DNA of 64,000 nucleotides. It comes from Membranipora membranacea (Eukaryota > Bryozoa > Gymnolaemata > Cheilostomatida > Membraniporidae). The stretch covers positions 7,175,493 through 7,239,492 of the forward strand of contig OU612071.1 in NCBI GenBank assembly GCA_914767715.1, given 5' to 3'. The notes under the pieces were generated by a model. That model ran no database searches, had not been told where the DNA came from, and was given only the letters and a program-made list of their open reading frames with translations. The translations under genes were made by a program, and so were the position numbers. Below, piece by piece: positions 35,451 to 46,822 of the stretch; the stretch's first letter is position 1, and each line of letters begins with the position of its first letter.

Positions 35451-36746
35451 ATAATTGATTGTTTTTTTTTACAAATTCATTATATTCAAAGATTATAAAT
35501 CAAAACTAGAATAATATAAATTCCGCTTAGAATGAGAGTTAGGGAAGTCATGCAGTTTTCAGATCCTATTGCGCTTCTTGAATCTATGATAGTGAGAGCA
35601 AGATAATAATGAATGTCATTTTAAAAAAAACATATGAATGAATCAGTTGATCTTGTGGTTGGGGATATCCCTCTTTTGTTTACTATTTACGAACACTTTC
35701 TACATAGTGATTTGTGGTTGCATAATGAATGCTATAAATCATCCTATGATGTATGCGGTAGTAGAGCTATTGACAGTGATCAGGGTGCACAATACACCGT
35801 TGCATTCAATAACTTTATCATGCATGCTCAGATCTTTTTGTCCTGCAGATATGTGAAAGTTCTTATGATGAGGTATAACTTACTTGCAGGGCTGGACCCT
35901 TACCCTACCCCAATGGATGTTATTTCTGCAAATTTAGCACAGGCTACATGATAAGCCATGATCAATTTATGTTCGACAGGAAGAGATAACTCTTATTTAA
36001 AACAGGGCACAGAAAAGTGTCTGATGTCGTGTATTGTAGACAAACAACAAGCTGTCCTCTGTATGCATGCTGACACAGCTGGGCTTTGCCCAGCAGCGCC
36101 ACCATTCAAAAATATAAATAGAGCGTTGTGGCATCAAAACGTCTAGCCAGTAGCTTTGCATGGAGTTATATGAGCTCTCAAGTGTAAAGAGTATCTTCTT
36201 CTCAGCCATCCACCATAAGTGATGTCAAAAGTTGACCCTAACCGACCAGGTGCCTTATAAATCTAGCTAAGATCCAACACTTGTGTTGGATTATTGGAGA
36301 TTTGCCCCCCCCCCCCGCCCCGCAATCTATTCTATACAAAGACTTTTTCTTAAGACAATTGTCTTGTAAAGACAGGAATAGGAGCCAAATATATCTCTTT
36401 ATCAGTTTTCTCAGTAATTAATTTTGTGATCTTTGCCACTCAAATATTGTGCTCGACAAAAGAAATGATAGAGCAAGGTTAATACCCACAGCATGTTATC
36501 ATAGTAAGCTAGATCCTGTTGCTCACTTGATACAGAATGTATGAATTGGAAATATGCCAAAAACAGTTTCAACTTGTTGATAAAATACACGCCCAGTATC
36601 AACAAGCTACCTTGGCTCAATGCTATAATGTGGCATAGTATTATGATAAAAAATTCTTGACTATGGCGCAACCTGTTCACACTGCCAAGTTGATGGATAT
36701 AACATAAACATGCCATGAAGGCTAATACCTATTTTGTTTGATGAAC

Positions 36747-36911
36747 GTCATCAAGCTGAGAAATCCCCTTTTGTATGAAGTTTGATGCGGGTATATCACG
36801 TTTATTTGCGTCGTGTCACCAAGAATAAACAGTTTTATCAGTTTTTTCTGATCAGTATTTCATTGTACCTCACAGTACCCTGCTGCTAGCTTCTAACAAT
36901 TTATCATCAAA
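36747..36911 (+). promoter_or_regulatory. Conserved 5' flank of gene C
   Basis: Shares with the flanks of A and B the block CATCAAGCTGAGAAATCCCC, followed by a diverged TGAAGTTTGATGCGGG and TTTTATCAG. It ends at the start codon. Promoter or 5' UTR role is inferred from conservation only. Confidence 0.4.
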
Positions 36912-39900
36912 ATGGCCGAGTCTAACGAAAGAGAAGCAAAGTTTCTGGAGTGCACTCTCTGTTTTGAGAATGATGACCTGAAGAGGCTGCCATGTCATCC
37001 TGGACATATATTCTGTGTGAAATGTTTGACTAAGGATTCTGAGCTCACCAAGGTAGTCAGGTGTTCTCTATGCAGGTGAGTATTTACCTCCCTTGTTTTG
37101 TGCTTCGATGACTGATATACTCTTCAGATACCGGCTCACTATGGTTGTCATATTGAATTATGTGCATTGACAGATTTGCTTGTAAATGTAAATGTAAAAA
37201 TGTAAATCACATTTTTATTTAGCTGCTCTCCAGCAATCTTTACATGAATATAAGATAGATACATATACATATCAGTTTAGCGCGATCCTGTACAAGGTAG
37301 GAATGGGCAAGCTAGGCTATTGTCCAGAGAGCTCACCTCCTTCAGCAGCATGGGTAGTGACCGGGATTCAAACCTGCAACTCTCAGATTGAGATGCTCGA
37401 ATCCTAACCACTAAGCCACCCTGCCTGCTTCTCAGGGCCCTGTCAATTACGTCAGCGTTAATGGTTTTTCTGTGCAAAATAAAATTATCATGCATATGAC
37501 ATTCTGATTGTAATACAATCGCAGTTTGTCATTGACAGTATTAACCTTTTCACAGTTATCCATGGCATATTTGCAAAGCATTTCGCTTCTAGGCATATTC
37601 TTCAAGTTCAAAGTGTCAATGCCAATGGCTGATTAGTCTCAGATTCGGTGTTGAGATTTTTCTACACACCCAGTACATGAGGTAATTCATGGCCTCACAA
37701 CAAGGATGCATTCTAGTTTTATAGAATGCATCAGATTCTCAGTATGAGTATCAAGGGCACCATGCGCTCCTATTTAGGGGCAGCCCAATCTGCTGTTTCT
37801 TAATGAACGGCAAGCACTTTTCAGACTAGTGTATGCATCCAATTCTATCTACCAATTCCGATCGAATATCTTAACAGAATGCATAAAATTATACCCAAGA
37901 GAGTCTGTTTTAAAAGCTACAGGACATATTGTTGGTCACTTCCTAAAAGAGCATTCTTTTGTTTTGTCTAACATGACCTTGATTCTATTGTAAACAATAC
38001 AAACTCACAACACTCATACTAGAATTCCTTACATTGATATTGACATGACTCTAGCCTTTTAATTTCTGGAAGTTTGCCAGAGAATATTGAAGGTGACTGA
38101 AAGCGCTCGAAAGCTTGTCAGCGCTTTGGAAATAAAAACAAATTGTCAGAATCATCTTAAGATTCCTTGATCATTTTTATCTTAAGGTCGGTGTTTGAGG
38201 ATGAAATTGGCTCCTTACAATCGGCTGGGGAACAATTAGATAAATTTCTCTGCTGTGATGTCTGTATGAGAAAAGAAGATAAGCGAGAACTGGCTCAGAT
38301 TTACTGTAAAATCTGTAGGAAGAAGTTCTGCACAACTCATGAGAAGGTAGGTAAAACATTGGTTGAGTGATTGTACATGAGTTGGGCTCCACAACGAATT
38401 TCTTCAATTGCAATTTTCATTGGTCAATCAATTTCTTCGAACACAGGCAGTTATGCGATAATTGGTTGTTTGTTTTACAAAATTTTGCCCACAAAGAAAT
38501 AGCCCAATAATGTCAGACAACAATTTAAATTATTTGAAAAAAGAAGTGAAGAGTATGGGGCAAGAAATTTGAAAATGACAAGTTGTCCAAATGATTTTTC
38601 ATTCCTAGTGGACACCAGCAAATCATAACACGTATATCTAACAATTTTATCAAGGACTTGGCACAATAGATATCGTTGTTTAGGCTAAAGCCAGGTGTGA
38701 TAGCTATATTAAAAACACACCTTGCAGAGTTCTAGGTTATAAACATATTTTTAATGAAGCATCCCATTGTGTTTTTTCAGCACCATAATGAATCATCGAA
38801 TGATCATGCCCAGTACCAAAATGATATCAAACCCTTTTTTTTTCTCAAACAAGTTTAATTTGTCCTTAAACTTATCATTTTCATTCCATAGGCCCATAAT
38901 GAATCTTTAGATGATCATGCCCGGATCAGAATGGATGAGTATAAGAAAGAATTCAGAAAACTTGAGACCAGATACTGTCAGACACATACAGATGAACTGT
39001 ACAATATAGGCTGTGAGAGATGCAACAATATCTATTGTGAAGTATGCAACTTTTCACAGGAGATCGGAACATGTACTGATGGTTTGTTTCTCTTACTGGC
39101 ATTCACAAATTAGTAACTCTAATATCAAGCCTTTCAAGAACGCTTCTCACAGCTCATGAGATTCAAATTTATACCCTTTATTTGAGGGCAGTCTCATTTG
39201 GAATCTTTGTGTGGTTAAAATAGCTCAATATAGAAACAATTACACGGAAATTAGTTTTAGTTTGAACGCCAAGCTTAGCTTGTAGTTACAGTTTACATAA
39301 AAATTGAGTATTTCACCTCATCTCTTTCAGGTTCAACTCATAAACTTTTTCGGCTTAACACGTTGGTCGCAAAGCTGATAGAAAGGGCTAACGACATAAA
39401 GCTGTGGGTTTATGAGAAAGAAGAGCACCTACTAGGAATGTCTAAACAACTGACAGCTGCCATATCTGATTGGGAAACAGAAACAGAAGCAATGATAAAG
39501 CAACTTCACGAAGCAAGGGACAAACAGGTACAATGAAACTCGCAGATGAACACCTCAAGTTGGGTCAATTATTTGTTGCTTAAGGACAAATCGTGTTACT
39601 ACGCTATGCCATCAGAGTATTTGAACGCCTAGCAGAAATATACAGTCTATAAGTGAACCAATTGCAAGCGTTCAAATGGAATAATGCAAGGCTAGAAATT
39701 GCTGTAATATTTAGAAAGTCAAAGACAACAATTTGTGCGATAAAGAGTTCAAATTGCTTGCAAGATATAAAAACTGATAATACTATGTTACCAATTATGA
39801 ATATTTATGTTTTTCTTCCGTGGCTTCCAGATTAATGAGATCACTGAGAAATATGCGAAGCTTGAGACCGAACTGAAAGAAATGAGAGCTAAATTTAAAG

Positions 39901-42322
39901 CTGAGGTGACTGGTTTCCTAGATGATGAAGTTGGAGTTATGTTGGACAGGATAAGCAGGCAGACATTAAGGATTGAGTCTCGACTCTTCACATATCATCA
40001 GGTAATCAACCTCATCAAAACTTCATTAAGAATAAAACTTGTGATGGCTCAAGCTTCAATGTGAAAGCAATATCGATAAGTAACTCCCATTAAGTCTGCC
40101 ATAAGATGACGATCACAAATTCCTTCAATCTTGAACTAAAAAAGGCGAGAAACTCTTTACGTATTAAACACTCGGTCTCAAAAACCTATGGCAAAAATCG
40201 GTCAGTGATTAACCTCATGTAAGTTTTCTCAATGATTGGGCACTAGATACACATTTTATTTTAACACTTATGTTGAGCCTTGTTATTCGACCCTCTGATA
40301 CCGTACAGAAATGAGGTAGCAAAAGGAAATATTCAGCAAGTTAATTGAACCCCTGAAAAAGCTATTAAAACATTGTTGCGAACAAAGTTAGAGTTCAAAG
40401 GTGATCAGCTTTATTACTTAAAAATTCGTTAATCATTTCCAATAAAATCTCAGTAATGATTAACCTGATAAATTATATGCAAAACAATTATTGAGGCAAC
40501 AAAACTATGATGTTTCCCTGTACGAGCACATACCAGTTACTTTGTATCCCAGATACACCTGTGTTCTCAAATTTGGTTCTGGGTTTTAGTTAATTAGCAA
40601 TTTCTTGATCAAATATTGTGTATTATAATATTTTGTTTTGCTGTGTTATGTACATTTGATGCACAAACACTGCGCTTCAATATAGCAGGATCCATCCAGC
40701 CAGCCATCTTGTATTCCTGTTCATTACTTATTTCCTCCTCTGACAGGTGGATGTAACTGCGAGATACAATGAGACAGAGGACTTGATACATCAACTTATC
40801 AAGATGAAGATTCCTGCATTGAAAAAATCAGACAATCATGTGAAAATTTCCACCAAAGGTAAGCTGTATTGTTTTGATTTTTATTCAAAAGATATGTTGT
40901 AACATAGAACATCAGAACATCATGAACAATGAATTAGTAAATACTGACTTGATTCATCTTATAAAATTATACTTACATCCAAAAATTTTTTTTAGAGTGT
41001 GAAGAAATTCAGCCTGCTATGGAGTTATCAGTTGCCAATGATGGTTTCCTCATTCAGCCCTCACCACAACAGCCCGGCCCACCCATTTCTATGGAATTGA
41101 TTAAAACGGTCAAACTCAACCATGGATACAGTGTTGTGTCCGTGACCACTGATGGAAATACCACTTTCATAGGCTCAGATTCACATGAAGTTTATGAAAC
41201 TGGTCCCAAATCAGATGAGCAGACACATCTGTGTTATGCTGGTGGTCGTGTAGAAAGCCTCCAAATTTATGAAGATGAAGTTTATGTCTGGGCAGCAAAC
41301 AAAGTGAGAATTTTCAAAAAATCAGGTCTGCTTCAACGGTCCTGGAATGCCGGCAGTTATTGTGAAAGTTTAAGGGTTATGAATGGGAAGGTCGTTGTAT
41401 CCATTGGAGCAGAATCATCATTGGCTGTGTACTCACTAACAGGGCAACTTGTTAAAAAAATCCCATGTCCCGAGATAAGCAGTGGTGACATATCAATGTC
41501 CTCCCTAAGAGGGCGACATGCTAAAAGACGCCCATGTCCCGAGTATATTAGTAGTAACAAATCAATGGCTGTGTGTGATGATAAAACAGTGATAGTAACT
41601 GACTATTCAACTGGCAGCGTGTTTAGGGTCAATATAGAAAGTGGTGAGGTGCTGTGGACATCAAAGAAGATTGCGTACCCTGAAGGGGTTGTCTGCTATA
41701 AGAACCAATATGTACTTGCCTCTAGCTACTCAGCTGACACTCCGATATGGATACTTGATATCAATTCAGGTTAGCTCACCTCACACCAACTTCATGTTGT
41801 TAGTTGTTATTGGCTCTGGAATAATGGTATATGCTCTGTTATCTCATTTTGATCATTCTTTGTCCGCCAATTATTGTCATTGAAAGTGCGAGTTACTGTG
41901 GTACAAATTAAGTTATTTGATGCGGAGGTCTATGATAACTTTACTTTATTTAGTGATTTAATCAATGTCTTCCAGTGGCCTCTAGGTAACTATTGATAGA
42001 GGAGGATGTAGATTTGAGTGGAGTGTTGAAAATTTTATCAAGGTCTGGCAATTGCTACTTGGTACTTTCAATTTTGAATTTCCTCCTATCAAGTTGTGCT
42101 TATAAAAACACATTCTTGTCAAATCTCGCCTCTCTTGGTTCTGTAGGTGAACTTCTGGGTAAGATGACTGGAGAAAAAGGTCCTACTGACAATCACTTTG
42201 ACCTTCACATAGACGAGGATGTACTCATGGTGACTAAATACAGTGGGTGCTCAATACAGTATTATAACCTGGATGTTGAGCAACTAGTTCATCAATGGAG
42301 CATTGGTGGTTCTGATCTTTGA
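36912..42322 (+). CDS. TRIM-like RING/B-box/coiled-coil/beta-propeller protein (gene C)
   Basis: Eight exons join in frame to 647 residues: 36912-37075, 38187-38346, 38892-39081, 39331-39527, 39831-40001, 40747-40858, 40996-41769, 42147-42322. Exons 1-6 and 8 match gene A base for base in length; exon 7 is 51 bases longer. The RING has CTLCFEN, CHPGHIFCVKC and CSLC. The first B-box has CCDVC, YCKIC and FCTTHEK; the second has RYCQTH, GCERCN and YCEVC. Coiled-coil exons hold KLWVYEKEEHLLGMSKQL and FLDDEVGVMLDRISRQ. The propeller has VRIFKKSG, LAVYSLTGQLVKKIPCPE, GSVFRVNIESGEVLW and PIWILDINSG. The extra 51 bases duplicate the strand with LVKKIPCPE. All zinc ligands are present, so the protein is probably a working E3 ligase-like protein; the target is unknown. 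Its introns do not resemble those of A, so it is the older paralogue split. Confidence 0.87.
37277..37440 (-). mobile_element. tRNA-derived SINE in intron 1 of gene C
   Basis: On the minus strand GGGTGGCTTAGTGGTTAGGA gives a strong A-box, and GGTTTGAATCCCGG about 45 bases on a strong B-box, followed by an unrelated tail (ATGCTGCTGAAGGAGG). Promoter boxes at tRNA spacing with a non-tRNA body are typical of SINEs. Confidence 0.7.
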
Positions 42323-42825
42323 ACATGTTCGCATAAAATTCATATCACAGTGATTATTGTTGTGACCAATTTCGTGAAACTCAAACCCGCACTATTTGAC
42401 ACTGCAAGTAAGAAAAGGACAGCTTTTATGCGGTCCGCATAAAAAATGCTTTTAACAATACTTAGAGGATACATTACTATTTTTATCACCATTTAATCGG
42501 GTTTGTAATACATCATTGTTAACTCACATTAACGTCAACGTTTCAAAACTTGTCTTAATATCTCGTATCCGACCAATGTATAAAAAAATAAAGCATCTAT
42601 CTTGTAATTTAAACCAAGTCTCTTTTTTTGTTCTTTGGTTACGGGTAACAGAATCACTAACAGCGCTTTTAAATCTACTTCCTTCTTTTAAGGGAAACTG
42701 AATTAAGTTTCTTGAGTAGCAGTACACCTTCAAAAGGGGTAAATTATTTATATCTATTTCCTGGTAACAATATGGGTTCTTTGGTGGCTTGATACTGGAA
42801 ATATTCCCTCTTTGGCTATTTACCT

Positions 42826-43010
42826 TAAAGACTTAGTTTGAGGCTGTTATTTTGTATCACATCTTATTCTCCATATGTTATTCTATCATGTGATTTCCAG
42901 CTTTAAAATCCAAATATTGAGGAATTAATGGGCCTCTCAAACTTCCAAGGTGACGGCATTAGGAATCAGCTGGCACACTGTGTGGGACGTCACAACGCGT
43001 CATACTTATG
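42826..43010 (-). repeat. Fragment of the 2-kb inverted-duplication unit
   Basis: Matches 25158-25345 in the same orientation: TAGTTTGAGGC(T/C)G(T/C)TATTTTG, CCAAATATTGAGGAA and GACGTCACAACGCGTCATA-like sequence. It is therefore inverted relative to the nearby arm at 43761-46822. Homology stops at 43010, just before a SINE. Confidence 0.7.
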
Positions 43011-43049
43011 ATGATATACTAATAATAGATAGGATGATGATCAAAATTT

Positions 43050-43330
43050 TCAGAGATATAGAGGGTCTCGAACCCAGGACTAAATTGCCAAGAAGGCAGC
43101 GCCGCTAAGGCCGAGCTATATTGTCTACAGGCTCACGGAGCTGTACCTAGTGATGTGATGGGTGCCGCATTGCATGCTGGTACGAAATACCCAGGTACGA
43201 TTCCTACCTAGGTCTGAATTTTGTGTGTGATTATTAGGCCACTCGAAACTAATTCCTCGATCTAGATGAACGCCCGTCACCTTTTCAGAGCCCTGGTAAA
43301 ATAAATATTTTACCTCCTGGTCAATTGACC
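43050..43330 (-). mobile_element. tRNA-derived SINE
   Basis: On the minus strand TAGCTCGGCCTTAGCGG is an A-box and GGGTTCGAGACCC an excellent B-box 40 bases on. The rest (to about 43330) may be the tail plus a second tRNA-like unit on the plus strand (GGTACGATTCC). Confidence 0.6.
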
Positions 43331-45376
43331 AAGTAGAATACACAACACATACCCCTGAACGCTTGTAAATTCCCTATATGTATGCACATGGTATGCATGA
43401 TATATAATTTTATTACATATGATGAGTAGTGACCCAATTTGGATGAAAAGAACAAGAAATATGAAAATAAAACTTTCTATACAATTTTTCTTCATTCGTT
43501 CATTGTTCATCGTGGATTTTACAAATAATAAAATTTGACTCAGGGTATATAGGAGGCGTGGCTTGCTACTCTTGTGTCATTGGCTACTTATTTATATACA
43601 AACATTGTGAAAGTACAATATGGTTATAACAGGCAGCCTAAAGAACATTTCATATCATATATGCCTTATGCTAGACTTTTAGTGCTCAGATGGCTTGCAA
43701 TGTGAGTTTGTGGCATTACATTATCAAACACTGGTGATGTGGCAAATGCAAATGCAAACTCAACCATTTAATATTTGTGCATGTGAAATGGAGAGAGAAT
43801 ATAGAATAGAATTTTCATCCATTTGAGTTCAGGGTAGATAGATAAAGTGAAAAACTATTTCACCTCCAGCTATTTTGTAGGGCTAAAATATAAAATAAAA
43901 AAACACTTCCCTCCACCTACAAATCTTCATACCGTCATCTAGACCAAGGTATTATTTTGGCGTGGTCTTAGTAGAATAAATATGAGGCGTTGTGACGACC
44001 CACACGGTGTGCCCGCTGATTTACAATGCTAATCGAAGGTGATCACCCTTGAAGTTTGAGAGCCCATAACTTCCTCAATATTTGGAGTCTAAAGCTGTAA
44101 ATCGCTCACATGATGAAATAAAATATGGAGAATAAGATGTGTGCAAAATAGCAGCCTTAAACTAGGTCTTCAAACGGGCTGTGTCTGTATCATTAATAAA
44201 CCTGCAAAGTTGTCAAGTTCGTTATACTGTTGGTTCAATTTCAATTGCGTTTGTTTTGCATCTTCTACCTTCTTACTAGCAATATGACATATAAAAGATA
44301 AACTTAACACAGAAGCTTTGCATGGGATACTGACTTGAGATTTTAGTGTTCCCATTTTCCCGATTTTTCATGTTTAGTAATTTTCAAGCTCTCAATAAGG
44401 ATCTGTTTGCAGATAATTTCGATGTCATTTAGTTTTGTACATAAATAGGCCTATTCAAAGATAAGGTTTATTCAATTATTTATTTCAACCACCCTGTTCA
44501 AGCGAACAAGACAATCTGAGATTGCTGCTTCTCACTATTGCAGAGTTATATTTTTTCCAGGTATGGAAGGATCACTTCCTTAACATGTGTTCGGTTCTTT
44601 GGCCTTGATTGATTACTCCGGGTAAGCTGGTTTGGTAAAGTCTTGATGGCAAATGGCTAATTTACTGGCAACAGAGAATGGAATTTATTGAGAATAATTT
44701 TGCTGTATGAGGATAGCTACCAAACAATATTGCGTTCTCTAGCAGCAGACAGTGTTCGCTATGATTAGGAGCAGGTGTGCAATATGCCTTTGCAATCACC
44801 TGACTAACAATATTTTCCTTTGGGCATTGTTTGGAATCTTAAGTATCAATATCTGTATGTCACATCATTAATTTATTATGATTTCTGCTCCCTCCTATAA
44901 TGTTGACGGTGACTCATTTGCATTGGTCAGAGTTCTATGTGTCTCAGAACTAGGACCACAGCTAATTTGGACATACAATGTTCTTTTTGCTTTTCTAAAT
45001 AACTTGTATCAGTGTGCATCAAGCTACTTGTTGATGTTTTGTCAAAGGATTATATTTCAATTTAGAAATAATGTTAGTCCTAGTTGCAGGCATGGTATTT
45101 AGCCGATAGGTGGAGGATGCTCCCCTCTAATAAATTAAAGCCAGATGGGAGAAATGTTGCATTGTGCAGAAGGACAGAAGGCTATAATTCCAGTGTAAAC
45201 TTCCTACCGGGGAAAGAGATTTTGTATGAATTGTTGGTATTTACTAAAAACATTTCTATTTCGATAGTTGACATATTCTTCAGCGTCTCTTTCCATATAA
45301 ACATCATCTTTTTTAATGCAAAACAACAGTAAAAGAAATGTTGAACCTGGTGCAGAACGTGCAACTTTGATGTCGA

Positions 45377-45753
45377 TTTTGTGGGGCTCCCTGCGCAAAA
45401 AGCTGACTTCAATTTCTTCAGAGAATATAGAGCAATCTTCAATTTTAAAACTCCATCTTCAGAATAAATTCTTCAAATCAACTGGACTGTGGTGTTATCT
45501 ACTCATTTCTGCTTAGAATAACCCATTTTCTTGAGTTTTGGTTCTGTTTTGATTGGCTGATGAGCTTGAGTTTGTTATTGTTTAGAGCTGTGTGTCCAAA
45601 ACACCTAACCTGAATAGCTAACTCCAAATTGTTGTACTGAATTATAGTCTAAAATCTTTTATTGATTTTTCATTTAATTTGACCAATCTTATCTCCAACT
45701 TCAAAACATTCAATCTTCAATCTTCAGTAAAATACGCAGGGAGCCCCATTTTG
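45377..45753. mobile_element. 367-bp MITE with 14-bp terminal inverted repeats
   Basis: The element spans 45382-45748. Its ends are TGGGGCTCCCTGCG and the exact complement CGCAGGGAGCCCCA. TTTTG flanks both sides (45377-45381, 45749-45753). The uninterrupted site is visible on the opposite arm at 23953-23957. No coding capacity. The superfamily is not identified; the flanking duplication is 5 bases, or 6 if the shared A is counted. Confidence 0.85.
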
Positions 45754-46109
45754 TTGGTGAGAGATGATCTTCTTTATGCATGCTTAGAATTATAATTTCG
45801 AATAAGAACAACCATGCTCAAAAAGAGCGCAGTCGTATCCATAATTAATAATGTCTGAGGGTGAAAAAGATGCGCAATTATAAGCTTTATCTCCAAAAAA
45901 ACGAGATTTCAGCAGATTGTCATTTTTCTTCATTTTGTACAAGAAATGATAATCCTTAAACATACATATATTTCATTCTAAGTTGACAACTGCCTTATTC
46001 CTATTAGTTGTGGGATGAAAGCCTTCCCATTTCCAGTGGGTTGAATGCATATTGCTAGTACACCGATCTTTCTGACTTTGGGTCATAGCCTGTGAACATA
46101 GACATTACA

Positions 46110-46748
46110 TTGCCCCTCATACTTGCCAAGTAATCTAAATACAAAATAGGGAGATTCCATTTTTTATCAAGATCTGAAAATGTGCTCAGTCACAGACAGT
46201 GAGAATCCAGATAAGGTACTATATTCCTGTTTGACTAGCATTAAATATGTTTCGAAGTGTTTGGTCCGAGCTTTGTTAATAATTGTAGTGGACCTACCTT
46301 TGGAATGGTTAAGTTTCTATTTTCCTTCACTTAAATTTAACTAGACTAGACAGTACAAAATTATTACTAAAAAATGTGTGATTTGAAAGGAAATGAAAAC
46401 TTAATGTGTGCACTTGACTAGCTACTTTATATTTTGACCAATGACAGTCAGTGTTGTGAGTTATGAGAGGATGCTATTGGTCATTTACAATAATAGGCTG
46501 AATCTTAACAAAACAGGTAAATTTGTTAGGTTTGTTTAATTTGATAATTCCTTTCAATTTTGCGTGCAAAGATATTAACAGTAACTCGTCAACAACAAGA
46601 TGTGCTTGGATAACTATCAAAAAACTGCGATTGGGCTGTTTTCTCTAAAATCTTGAGGAAATAGTGAGATTTACAAAAAGTGGGAGATGGGGGTAAAAAT
46701 CTGGAGGGTCACGCCTAAATCGGGAGACTTGGCAAGTATGTCGCTCCT
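46110..46748. mobile_element. 623-bp hAT-type MITE with 14-bp inverted repeats and 8-bp TSD
   Basis: The element spans 46118-46740. Its ends are CATACTTGCCAAGT and ACTTGGCAAGTATG, an exact inverted pair. Left flank TTGCCCCT and right flank TCGCTCCT each differ by one C-to-T change from TCGCCCCT, which is what the empty site on the other arm shows (23589-23596, complement). An 8-base duplication and no ORF fit a non-autonomous hAT element. Confidence 0.85.
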
Positions 46749-46822
46749 ATCAAGTGATGAATCTTGTATATCCAGAATGACTGCTGACATTGGAGTTTTT
46801 CAATTTTAGTATTATTACCTAC

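Larger units (their letters stand above)
33114..36911. other. Intergenic, no gene supported
   Basis: Contains the second copy of the diverged repeat (34745-35450), a poly-C tract (about 36306-36320) and AT-rich DNA. A 105-codon frame at 35634-35951 matches nothing I recognise. Confidence 0.5.
42323..43760. other. Intergenic repeats, no gene
   Basis: Contains a short fragment of the 2-kb inverted unit (42826-43010) and a SINE (43050-43330); otherwise nothing is recognised. Confidence 0.55.
43761..46822 (+). repeat. 2-kb inverted duplication, arm 2 (with two MITEs)
   Basis: Reverse complement of 23518-25550, expanded by two insertions (45382-45748 and 46118-46740) with their target duplications. 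These account for about 1003 of the roughly 1029 extra bases. Outside the insertions the arms remain easily alignable. Confidence 0.82.

Noticed and set aside
35634-35951. 105-codon frame
   Set aside because: No motif, no splice partners and an overlapping frame of similar quality; likely chance.
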